A DNA stretch of 8,450 nucleotides. Source: an uncultured Ruminococcus sp. Its GTDB lineage: Bacteria > Bacillota > Clostridia > Oscillospirales > Ruminococcaceae. The DNA lies in NCBI GenBank assembly GCA_937910385.1, contig CALEPT010000120.1, positions 1-8,450 of the forward strand. Reading direction: 5' to 3'. Every line of letters starts with the position of its first letter. Position 1 is the stretch's first letter. Below are positions 1 through 5,893 of the stretch, piece by piece. The notes beneath the pieces were generated by a model. That model was not told where the DNA came from and did not search any database. It saw only the letters and a list, made by a program, of their open reading frames with translations. Made by a program: the position numbers and the translations under genes.

Positions 1-16
1 CGTAGGCACAAAAATA

Positions 17-153
17 GCCGGATGCATACGGACGTGATGAGAGAGAACATACAGCGCGACTCTACGGTTCCAACCGTTCCAACTATCCACAGGGCAGACC
101 TGTGGCAGGGAGTAGATCGCTGTATGAACTTCCATCTGCCGTATGCATCCGGC
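17..153. repeat. 15-bp perfect inverted repeat, 107-bp spacer
   Basis: The arm GCCGGATGCATACGG at 17-31 is exactly reverse-complementary to 139-153. Each arm is itself nearly palindromic around ATGCAT (CCG-N-ATGCAT-N-CGG), so the pair could equally be two binding sites for a dimeric regulator. A perfect 7-bp hairpin lies inside the spacer (87-105). Function unknown. Confidence 0.7.
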
Positions 154-252
154 GATATGGGGAGTTGTTTTACAGTTCAGGGGAGGGACTTGGTAAGCTC
201 CCTGTCCTTGACTGTGTTTATATTGTACCAGAAAAGATTGATCTTGGATATA

Positions 253-404
253 CATTTAGCTCGAACACTTTTCAACAGGTTTTCAACAGAAAAACAGCTG
301 ATTTTTGTATCAAATGCTTAAATATCAAACAAGTTTATCTGATATTGTGTTTAGATTAACGGAAAAATCGAAAATTTTATGTGGAAAAGTGTTCGAGCTA
401 AATG
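253..404. repeat. 24-bp inverted repeat (one mismatch), 104-bp spacer
   Basis: Arms at 253-276 and 381-404 are reverse-complementary at 23 of 24 positions; the shared core is TAGCTCGAACACTTTTC. The AT-rich spacer (277-380) includes most of a tandem TTTTCAACAG repeat. Such pairs can be recombination or inversion sites, paired operators, or a fold-back RNA. No recombinase gene is visible in the window, so the role is unassigned. Confidence 0.75.
270..291 (+). repeat. Tandem 11-bp repeat TTTTCAACAG(G/A)
   Basis: Two consecutive 11-mers (270-280 and 281-291) differ only in the last base, giving a repeat period of about one helical turn. The nonamer TTTTCAACA recurs exactly at 488-496 (minus), 2813-2821 (plus) and 2860-2868 (minus), always outside genes. 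It differs from the classical DnaA box TTATCCACA at two positions. TGTGGAAAA at 380-388 and CTATCCACA at 83-91 are one mismatch away from that box. Confidence 0.6.
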
Positions 405-529
405 AACACTGCTACAAAATTATTTTCGTGGATAGTAAATGTGCGAAATTGAGCTATTTTATGCGCTTTTTGCATTGCTGCATACATTGTTGAAAACCTG
501 AACAGCCTAAAATCACCTTAAAAAGGCAT

Positions 530-572
530 AAAAAAAGGGCCGCCCCGCAACACATAAGTGTTACAGAGCAGC
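530..572 (-). terminator. Intrinsic terminator of the peptidase-HTH gene
   Basis: Read on the minus strand, 572-565 pairs with 546-539 over 8 bp (with G-U pairs). Above it is an inner stem of 562-558 with 553-549 and a 4-base loop. The stem is followed directly by CC and then seven T (A tract 530-536 on the plus strand). It lies 28 bases beyond the stop codon of the minus-strand gene, as expected for factor-independent termination. Confidence 0.8.
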
Positions 573-599
573 TCAGTCGCCGCTTTTATATGAGCGTGA

Positions 600-2549
600 T
601 TACTTAACGCCCTTTTTCTTATCACGGAACAGTGAGGGTAGTCCCTGATCCCTTACATATTCATCCCATTTTTCAATAGTATCGGCGTACATTGTACTAA
701 GAAGAATGTCGAACGTGATCTCCTCATCGGTATTGCCATCAAGGGAATATCCTGCTCTATGCATCAGATGATCGTTCAAACCGGGTACCAATCCCAGACC
801 GAGAGTAAGCTGTGCTACTACCGGGATTTTAGGCTGATAATTACGATCTGTTGAGCATCTGTTGATTGTACCGTTAGAGAGTCCGCAAGTATCTGCAACG
901 ATTCTCGTAGAGAGTCCAAAATGCTCGATGTAGTATGCAACAATATCTGTAAAATTAGCAGGCAGTTCGTTTCTGGTATCGATAACAAACTTTCTCCACC
1001 GCTTTTTCTTCTCAGGAATGCCGGATAAAGTTGCTTTAAGAAACTGCTCCGGGATAGAATCCTGAAATACACCGGACTCAAAATCGTAATTCAAAACCCG
1101 ATGCTTTGCGAACAGGAGGCAGCATTCGTTCATATTCTCATGCGCCAGATCCGTCAGCCGAAGCCGTCCGTTCTTCTTTTCAATGTATAACGGATCGTTC
1201 AAGCACAGATGCGACTCGCAGTACACAAATGCACCGGTGTGCAACAGATCGCGCAGCCGCTTATCTTCCTTGAATGCGTTGAAAAGCTCCTTCCGGGAAA
1301 GATCAAATGACTCAAACGGCATCAGCCATTCAGGAATTTTGTACGCAGGAATATATGCATCATCAATAAAAACAAGGTCGCCATCGGTTCTCAGATAGCC
1401 AAGTTCCTGAATACGGTATTTTGCAGCTTCCCTCGATACCATGAAATACGCCGCAAGCTCCTTGACAACGCGCTCGACCATAGCGTGCTTATCGCACCAG
1501 CCATATTTATGCAGCAGCTCCTCCATTTTATCTTCAACATGACCGGTATACATCTGGATTCTCGGAGCCAGTCTTTTAGCCTGCCACTCCATAACACGGA
1601 TTATCTTCTGTTCTTCCGCATCCATCGGCAGGGAGTTGACATCGCTGATCCCAAGATGCTCCTTCAGCTCCTCGCGGTACATCTCCTGTGCAAGCTCAAA
1701 CAGACTATGTTTACCGAAATGAATAAACTCATGCGCCATAGAATTCAATGCACGAAGTAAGTTCTTGTAATACAGCCTGCGCTCCACGAGGATCGTGTTT
1801 GCAGGGACAGTAGCAGTAAAGGGCTTGCCGTTCTTATCATACAAGACCTCGCCCTTCTTTTCAAAGAGGTAGAGCCGTGCCTTCCGTCCCATTCCGTCCG
1901 GAGACAAGCCGGTAAGCATGATCTTCAGATGATTTTCATTAGCAACCGCCTTCATGTTCAAAGGACCGGAACGCTGAAAAATATACGGATAGATCTCCTC
2001 CAGACAGCTAAACGCCTCTTCTTCCAGATTATCCGATGTAATGACGGGGATAAGATAATCGTCCAGCGGTGTCTTTCCTTCATACTCCAGATCGTCCTCC
2101 GGTCGATACTGAAGAAACGCCTGAAACAAATGACTTTGCCTCTCATAAAGGTCATAGTAGCCTCTGACACGATAGTCAACGTACATCTTTCTGCACTGCG
2201 GTGAACGCTCGTCACCTGTGTACACATTGATATACGCTCTCATAATCACATCAACATAGACCTCGCACCATGAACGTCTGTAGAACTTTACATCTCGGAA
2301 TTTTGTTTTTGTCACACGCAGACCAACAAAATCCGGAATAGGCTCGTCCAGCCCGTACTCATGTAAATAATCCGTGAGTTCATACTGATAGGAGACCTTG
2401 TATCTCTCTTCCAGCCAATCACGGTATTTCAGCAATCTCCTGATTTTCTTACACGCCTTATTAGGGATTGCTTTTGCATCGCCCGAATCGTACTGATTTA
2501 CGATCCAGAGCAGCGGATAACGAACAGTGTTAAAGGTTCTTGCGGTCAA
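600..2549 (-). CDS. ImmA/IrrE-like zinc peptidase fused to an XRE-like HTH
   Basis: Probable cytoplasmic regulatory metallopeptidase of 649 residues. Residues 190-390 look like an ImmA/IrrE domain: HEFIH at 273-277 fits the zinc HExxH site, E321 in EWQAKRLAPR fits the third ligand region, and VSREAAKYRIQELGYL (372-387) matches the family's usual helical end. Residues about 530-600 resemble a Cro/CI-type HTH (VADTCGLSNGTINR). Residues 1-190 are unrecognised. Known relatives (ImmA of ICEBs1, IrrE of Deinococcus) are shorter and cleave XRE-type repressors to release stress or mobile-element genes. Here peptidase and HTH are in one chain, in the order peptidase then HTH, and the substrate is unknown. 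The start is TTG at 2549-2547, six bases after AGGAG (2560-2556); the rare start codon suggests restrained expression. It has its own promoter, a roughly 170-nt leader and an intrinsic terminator. It is transcribed divergently from the WYL gene. Confidence 0.85.
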   Translation of the reverse strand: MTARTFNTVRYPLLWIVNQYDSGDAKAIPNKACKKIRRLLKYRDWLEERYKVSYQYELTDYLHEYGLDEPIPDFVGLRVTKTKFRDVKFYRRSWCEVYVDVIMRAYINVYTGDERSPQCRKMYVDYRVRGYYDLYERQSHLFQAFLQYRPEDDLEYEGKTPLDDYLIPVITSDNLEEEAFSCLEEIYPYIFQRSGPLNMKAVANENHLKIMLTGLSPDGMGRKARLYLFEKKGEVLYDKNGKPFTATVPANTILVERRLYYKNLLRALNSMAHEFIHFGKHSLFELAQEMYREELKEHLGISDVNSLPMDAEEQKIIRVMEWQAKRLAPRIQMYTGHVEDKMEELLHKYGWCDKHAMVERVVKELAAYFMVSREAAKYRIQELGYLRTDGDLVFIDDAYIPAYKIPEWLMPFESFDLSRKELFNAFKEDKRLRDLLHTGAFVYCESHLCLNDPLYIEKKNGRLRLTDLAHENMNECCLLFAKHRVLNYDFESGVFQDSIPEQFLKATLSGIPEKKKRWRKFVIDTRNELPANFTDIVAYYIEHFGLSTRIVADTCGLSNGTINRCSTDRNYQPKIPVVAQLTLGLGLVPGLNDHLMHRAGYSLDGNTDEEITFDILLSTMYADTIEKWDEYVRDQGLPSLFRDKKKGVK

Positions 2550-2720
2550 TTTACGCTCCTTTCGATTCCTTGCGGATTGCTGGGGATGAACCGCCTGTCC
2601 GACATAATAAGTGTACAGCAGTTCATGTGGTTCGTATTCCTATGCTTCGTATGCTTGGGTTTTCGTCAGCCCTGACGTGGTGGCGTACACGCCGGACCGG
2701 TTCTCTTACACATCGTTGAT
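2550..2720 (-). promoter_or_regulatory. Structured 5' leader of the peptidase-HTH gene
   Basis: About 170 nt separate the predicted transcription start (near 2720) from the TTG codon. Visible fold-backs are 2664-2669 with 2672-2677, 2682-2685 with 2690-2693, and a longer imperfect stem of 2586-2591 with 2621-2626. The Shine-Dalgarno AGGAG at 2560-2556 lies outside these stems. A 15-codon upstream frame has no ribosome binding site. I do not recognise a known riboswitch class. The length is unusual for a regulator mRNA, so control at RNA level is possible. Confidence 0.45.
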
Positions 2721-2726
2721 ATGTAC

Positions 2727-2755
2727 AGTATAGCACATCTTGAATAGCCTGTCAA
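2727..2755 (-). promoter_or_regulatory. Sigma-A promoter for the peptidase-HTH gene
   Basis: On the minus strand, TTGACA (2755-2750), a 17-bp spacer and TATACT (2732-2727), with TGC before the -10 making an extended -10. It is near consensus. The 12-mer ATGTGCTATACT ending at its -10 recurs exactly in the promoter at 7971-7999. Confidence 0.85.
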
Positions 2756-2769
2756 CACCGATTTTGGCA

Positions 2770-2803
2770 GTCACAATTTTGCGACTTGTCACAATTTTGT
2801 GAC
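2770..2803. promoter_or_regulatory. Two tandem dyad operators GTCACAA-TT-TTGYGAC
   Basis: A perfect dyad GTCACAATTTTGTGAC (2788-2803) and a near-copy with one base changed, GTCACAATTTTGCGAC (2770-2785), stand 18 bp apart. They begin 14 bp upstream of the -35 box of the minus-strand promoter, centred about 57 and 75 bases before its start. That position suits an activator or upstream-binding regulator of the peptidase-HTH gene. The WYL promoter is about 100 bp away, so shared control is less direct. Candidate binders are the HTH of the 649-residue protein (autoregulation) or the WYL protein. Confidence 0.7.
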
Positions 2804-2812
2804 CGACTAACA

Positions 2813-2868
2813 TTTTCAACAGCCGAGATACCCACTAAACACTATGGTTCATGACACCTTGTTGAAAA
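2813..2868. repeat. Inverted pair of TTTTCAACA boxes
   Basis: TTTTCAACA at 2813-2821 and its reverse complement TGTTGAAAA at 2860-2868 face each other across 38 bp, in the intergenic space between the divergent peptidase-HTH and WYL promoters. The same nonamer is clustered on the other side of the peptidase-HTH gene (270-289, 488-496). They may be regulator or DnaA-like sites. Confidence 0.5.
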
Positions 2869-2905
2869 CGAGGGCAATGAAGAAATAATCTGCGCTTTTT
2901 GCCGG

Positions 2906-2934
2906 TTGACAAAAGTTTGTGAAAGTGGTATAAT
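2906..2934 (+). promoter_or_regulatory. Sigma-A promoter of the WYL operon
   Basis: TTGACA (2906-2911), a 17-bp spacer and TATAAT (2929-2934), both exact consensus, with TGG as an extended -10. Transcription should start near 2941, leaving a leader of about 128 nt. Inside that leader AGTGT (2943-2947) can pair with ACACT (2963-2967). Confidence 0.88.
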
Positions 2935-3068
2935 AAAGCTACAGTGTCTTTGTGCAATTTTTACACTACATTTTAGATACAGATTATATTTAGATTGATC
3001 GTATAATGATGTCGCAGAAAGCGCACAAATCCCGAAATTATGGACATTCTTGAAAGGAATAAGCGGAT

Positions 3069-4250
3069 ATGGCACGGAAAAAGGGCGATGCCGCCAATAA
3101 CAAAACCACTAAAAAGGCGGCGAAACGGCAGCCGCACAATAGCGTTGAGGGAACGAAGAAGGAGTCTGTTCCTGCTGTACGGGAAGATACGGTGGAGGTT
3201 GCTGCGGAAATTGATACAGATACCGCTGTAGTTGAGGGAGTTGCCACTGATGACGACACCCCTTCAAAAGAAAAAGGCAATACCAAGCTGAAGCTCCTGC
3301 GGCTGCTCGAATTATTACAGCGGGAATCTACGCAGCGCAAACCGCTGACAACAGCGCAGATCTGCCAGAAGCTCGAAAAGATGGGTATGCACTGCGAACG
3401 CAGAACACTGTATCGGGATATCAAGCTGCTGATCGACTGCGGCTATGATATTGGTGTCATTACAGAGCGAAATGCCAATCTGTATTATTGCAGAAAAGCA
3501 CCTGAACTGAGCTTTTCGGAGCTGAAGATCCTGATCGATGCAGCGGAGGCAGCCTCCTTTATCACAGAGGAGCAGACAGAGGTGCTGGTCAAGAAGTTAG
3601 CGGCATTGGGCGGTTCAAGGCGCAGTGAATTGACGAATGGCAATCTGGTTCATTTCAATAGCCATAAGCACAGCAATACTGAAGTTTATGATGCAGTCTC
3701 GGTCGTTGAGACTGCCATACAGAAAAAGGTTCGTATCTCTTTTTATTACTTCGACCTTGATGAGCACGCACAGAGAGTATACCGGCATGATAGGAAACTC
3801 TATCTGGTCGATCCTATCATACTGATCCATAACCATGATAATTACTATCTCCGCTGCTATAATCCGGAGCATGACGAAATGCGGAATTATCGTATTGACC
3901 GCATGGAAGATGTGGCGCTGACGGATACAGCAATGGATGCAAAAGCAGATGTCAGCCCAGAGGAGATAGCAAAGTATACCGCACAGGCATTTAAAATGTA
4001 TAGCGGAGAGACTGTAGAGGCATTGCTTGAATTCAAGGACTCGCTGCTTGATGTGATATTTGATAAATTTGGTGAAAGTACGCCTGTTGTTCGGAAGAAT
4101 GACAGTACTTGTATTGCCACAGTCAAGGTACAGGCAAGTCCGCCGTTCTGGGGCTGGTACTTCCAGTTTCCGGACAGAATGAAGATATGCTCTCCCGACT
4201 GGCTCGTGGAGGAGTGCGAGAGGTGGAGAGGGCTTAGATATGAGGGGTGA
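3069..4250 (+). CDS. WYL-domain transcriptional regulator
   Basis: Probable DNA-binding regulator of 393 residues. Residues 72-130 form a winged HTH (TTAQICQKL, then RRTLYRDIKLL as recognition region). Residues about 205-285 are the WYL domain, where the name motif reads YYL (259-261) and the conserved arginine-rich strand reads RNYRIDRM (272-279). Residues about 312-390 fit the C-terminal WCX extension. WYL proteins bind DNA through the HTH and are thought to sense nucleic-acid ligands; known members regulate DNA-damage responses and phage-defence loci (PafBC, BrxR/CapW, the WYL1 partner of Cas13d). The ligand and targets here are unknown. The first 70 residues are an unusual low-complexity tail, lysine-rich and then acidic. 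No later in-frame start fits, so the ATG at 3069 is kept; AAAGGA (3053-3058) is 10 bases upstream. It is probably co-transcribed with the next gene 7 bases downstream. Confidence 0.9.
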   Translation: MARKKGDAANNKTTKKAAKRQPHNSVEGTKKESVPAVREDTVEVAAEIDTDTAVVEGVATDDDTPSKEKGNTKLKLLRLLELLQRESTQRKPLTTAQICQKLEKMGMHCERRTLYRDIKLLIDCGYDIGVITERNANLYYCRKAPELSFSELKILIDAAEAASFITEEQTEVLVKKLAALGGSRRSELTNGNLVHFNSHKHSNTEVYDAVSVVETAIQKKVRISFYYFDLDEHAQRVYRHDRKLYLVDPIILIHNHDNYYLRCYNPEHDEMRNYRIDRMEDVALTDTAMDAKADVSPEEIAKYTAQAFKMYSGETVEALLEFKDSLLDVIFDKFGESTPVVRKNDSTCIATVKVQASPPFWGWYFQFPDRMKICSPDWLVEECERWRGLRYEG

Positions 4251-4257
4251 ACACGCT

Positions 4258-4578
4258 ATGTACGATGTAAAAGAATCTGACTGGAAGCTATACCGCAGCA
4301 GGATAGCCGATTGGCAAGAAAACTATATGGAACGGCTATGCAAAGAGTATATTAGGCTGTTGGCATCAGATAAGAACGCCTCGGACAGATTCTGGGAGCT
4401 TTTTGACCGAATCAAAGAAGACAGCACCAGAACAGGTGTTGTTGCGAGAAACGCACGCTCGTCTATGGTCGGCAATCTGGTTCATTTGATGCAGGAAGGC
4501 GCAATATCAGAAGAGGATCTGGCTGGATTCAGTGATGAACTGATTGAACGGGTAAAATTCTTAGTGACTGTATCGTGA
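4258..4578 (+). CDS. Small helical protein, operon partner of the WYL gene
   Basis: A 106-residue, charged, soluble protein starting MYDVKESDWKLYR. I recognise the type as a conserved family of Gram-positive bacteria with a similar start and an internal NASDRFWEL-like stretch. Database entries of that family often carry the label multidrug transporter, but there is no membrane segment here and the label is not supported. The start at 4258 is preferred over an in-frame ATG at 4240: GGTGA (4246-4250) lies 7 bases before it and overlaps the WYL stop codon, and family members begin at this methionine. Tight spacing implies translational coupling with the WYL regulator. Function unknown; it may modulate the regulator. 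Confidence 0.8.
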   Translation: MYDVKESDWKLYRSRIADWQENYMERLCKEYIRLLASDKNASDRFWELFDRIKEDSTRTGVVARNARSSMVGNLVHLMQEGAISEEDLAGFSDELIERVKFLVTVS

Positions 4579-4657
4579 AAAGAAATGAAGTCGATGAGTA
4601 GAAGGGCAGAGCCTGTTTTTATAAGAAAATACTGTGGACAATCATCTCACACATAAC

Positions 4658-4709
4658 AAAAAGCGACTGCGAAAACGCCCTTGTGTAACAGGGGCATCTC
4701 CACAGCCGC
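4658..4709 (-). terminator. Terminator of the Rpn gene, perhaps bidirectional
   Basis: Outer stem 4663-4669 with 4703-4709 (one mismatch) and inner stem 4677-4683 with 4689-4695 around a 5-base loop. Read on the minus strand the hairpin is followed by TTTTT (4662-4658), 22 bases past the Rpn stop codon. On the plus strand the sequence after the stem is T-rich, so it could also end the convergent WYL operon. The operon's own candidate, GCCTGTTTTT at 4611-4620, has only a weak stem. Confidence 0.65.
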
Positions 4710-4730
4710 TATTGTTTGTTGTATCCGAGC

Positions 4731-4898
4731 TTATACCGCTTTTGGCATCATCAACTCTTTTACATAATCGATTGTGACATTAAGCTTCCGAGAGACTCGC
4801 TCAGCAATCTCCTCATCCGGCATACCCATGTCCCGAAACGCTTCGATCAACGTTTCAGCCTTTGCTTTTATCATGTACAACTCAATTCCCTTACACAT
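4731..4898 (-). CDS. Candidate intragenic short Rpn protein (55 aa)
   Basis: Same frame as the Rpn gene, starting at codon 264. Codons for Lys-Gly-Glu-Val just upstream spell AAAGGAGAGGTC on the minus strand, so AGGAG (4911-4907) stands 8 bases before ATG (4898-4896). That is as good a ribosome binding site as most true starts in this window. The product, beginning MCKGIELYMIKAK, would be a small two-or-three-helix protein ending MMPKAV. In E. coli, Rpn genes encode a short C-terminal protein from an internal start that blocks the full-length toxin. By analogy this would be an intragenic antitoxin. The start is seen in the sequence; translation and function are inference. Confidence 0.55.
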   Translation of the reverse strand: MCKGIELYMIKAKAETLIEAFRDMGMPDEEIAERVSRKLNVTIDYVKELMMPKAV

Positions 4899-5687
4899 AT
4901 TGACCTCTCCTTTCTCATCAGGAATAATTTCAATCGGAATATTTGCGATTTCGGCAATGATCTCGGCAGATGCAGCATCTACATCGGGTGCATCCCTAAT
5001 AATATCATATACGCCAATCTCGTTTTGATGCTTGATGACCTGCATCAGAGTGCCAAATCCTGTGCGGAACTTTCCGCCATGCTCTCTTGTTGCGAAGCTA
5101 TCATCAGATAATTTTGCCGGTGCGATGAGATTTATCTTATAGTCAGGGATGAACGGCAGCAACCTTTCATCTACATCCAGCATCTCGTGAATACTCAGAG
5201 GTGCATCCCACTCGTCCGAATCAAACAGTACCACTGCTGTGATAACCGGTATCAATTTATCACCCTTGCGGAAGCCGGAGAGAAATTCTTCGCTGGACAA
5301 TGTGATCTTTACCCCATTATCATCAAATTTGAAGTCTTTATACGACTTTCTTGAAGCATCGACCTGTGCAGCATAGTTAATACTGTCATACAGCATATCC
5401 TTGACCGGCATTGCATAGTGGACCTTGCTCTGGTTTTCGCTGCCAAGCAGAACATATACAGCTTTGCCATCCTGCATTGCTGCCCAGATTTTCATATTGT
5501 CCCGGTACTTCTGCACAGGGACTTTTGCACCGTTTCCATATGGTGCCACGATTTCTGTAGTGTCCACAGATTGCAGCGCTTCCGGCCGGATGATCTGCTC
5601 ACCGTTGTAAAGCAGGAAATTGAATGCATCCGCAAATATCTCCGGCCGAGATATATACCGCTTCGTTTCTGTATCTTTTAATGACAT
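4731..5687 (-). CDS. Rpn-family PD-(D/E)XK nuclease
   Basis: A 318-residue member of the Rpn (recombination-promoting nuclease, YhgA-like transposase) family. Visible nuclease-core features are FADAFNFLLY (18-27), D63 in YRDNMKIW, and E84-x-Q86 in LLGSENQSK. These fit the D...ExQ variant of the PD-(D/E)XK active site. The family segments YAMPVKDMLYDSINY (91-105) and KLIPVIT (144-150) follow. Characterised E. coli Rpn proteins are DNA endonucleases that are toxic and limit phage. The C-terminal 55 residues are helical (IEAFRDMGMPDEEIAERVSR) and can be made separately from an internal start. ATG at 5687-5685 is 5 bases after AAGGTGAT (5700-5693). The gene is convergent with the WYL operon and divergent from the gene at 5894. 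Family confidence is high; activity is unproven. Confidence 0.88.
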   Translation of the reverse strand: MSLKDTETKRYISRPEIFADAFNFLLYNGEQIIRPEALQSVDTTEIVAPYGNGAKVPVQKYRDNMKIWAAMQDGKAVYVLLGSENQSKVHYAMPVKDMLYDSINYAAQVDASRKSYKDFKFDDNGVKITLSSEEFLSGFRKGDKLIPVITAVVLFDSDEWDAPLSIHEMLDVDERLLPFIPDYKINLIAPAKLSDDSFATREHGGKFRTGFGTLMQVIKHQNEIGVYDIIRDAPDVDAASAEIIAEIANIPIEIIPDEKGEVNMCKGIELYMIKAKAETLIEAFRDMGMPDEEIAERVSRKLNVTIDYVKELMMPKAV

Positions 5688-5723
5688 TGTACATCACCTT
5701 GCTATCATTCTGATCTTTCTTAT

Positions 5724-5752
5724 AGTATACCACAGCAGAGAGCCTTTGTCAA
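5724..5752 (-). promoter_or_regulatory. Sigma-A promoter of the Rpn gene
   Basis: On the minus strand, TTGACA (5752-5747), a 17-bp spacer and TATACT (5729-5724), with TGG giving an extended -10. The predicted start near 5717 leaves a short leader of about 30 nt before the ATG. Its -35 touches the palindrome at 5753-5764. Confidence 0.85.
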
Positions 5753-5764
5753 GCGATATATCGC
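5753..5764. promoter_or_regulatory. Perfect palindrome GCGATATATCGC, candidate operator
   Basis: A 12-bp perfect dyad abuts the -35 box of the Rpn promoter. It lies 44 bp before the -35 of the divergent promoter at 5809. The position is suitable for a regulator controlling one or both promoters. No binder can be named from the sequence. Confidence 0.45.
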
Positions 5765-5800
5765 AAAACCAAACCATACCACTATGCCGAATTATATAAA

Positions 5801-5847
5801 ACTCTGCCTTGACTTTTTTCTTCGCCTATGATATAATTGTTAGCAAA
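5801..5847 (+). repeat. Promoter module, copy 1 (duplicated at 6776-6822)
   Basis: This 47-bp block matches 6776-6822 at 42 of 47 positions, including an identical first 20 bases (ACTCTGCCTTGACTTTTTTC) and an identical GTTAGCAAA after the -10. It spans the entire core promoter plus the start region. Together with the similar downstream proteins it indicates duplication of a whole gene-plus-promoter unit, or strong selection on a shared operator. Confidence 0.85.
5809..5837 (+). promoter_or_regulatory. Promoter of the first winged-helix gene
   Basis: TTGACT (5809-5814), a 17-bp spacer and TATAAT (5832-5837), with TGA as an extended -10. Transcription should begin near 5844, inside the conserved GTTAGCAAA. 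Leader about 50 nt. Confidence 0.85.
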
Positions 5848-5893
5848 CTGTAACTTTTATTGTTTTCCGCCGTGACATATAAGGAGAATTACT

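Larger units (their letters stand above)
1..529. other. Gene-free left region with repeats and nonamer boxes
   Basis: No convincing gene is visible. Three short open frames overlap one another here in different frames without good ribosome binding sites or recognisable protein character. The region instead carries two inverted-repeat modules (arms 17-31/139-153 and 253-276/381-404). It also has a short perfect hairpin with arms CCACAGG/CCTGTGG at 87-93/99-105, and a run of DnaA-box-like nonamers at 83-91, 270-278, 281-289, 380-388 and 488-496. The right half is AT-rich. It lies downstream of the minus-strand peptidase gene and beyond that gene's terminator. Confidence 0.6.

Noticed and set aside
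22..493. Three overlapping plus-strand open frames of 62-99 codons at the left end
   Set aside because: They overlap in different frames, lack Shine-Dalgarno sites, show no protein-like composition and cross the inverted repeats.
2666..2713. 15-codon upstream frame in the leader of the 649-residue gene
   Set aside because: No ribosome binding site before its ATG and no recognisable peptide; it overlaps the leader hairpins.
4240..4257. Earlier ATG for the small WYL-operon protein (6 extra residues)
   Set aside because: It has a poorer ribosome binding site and adds residues outside the usual family start. The ATG at 4258 is well spaced from GGTGA.
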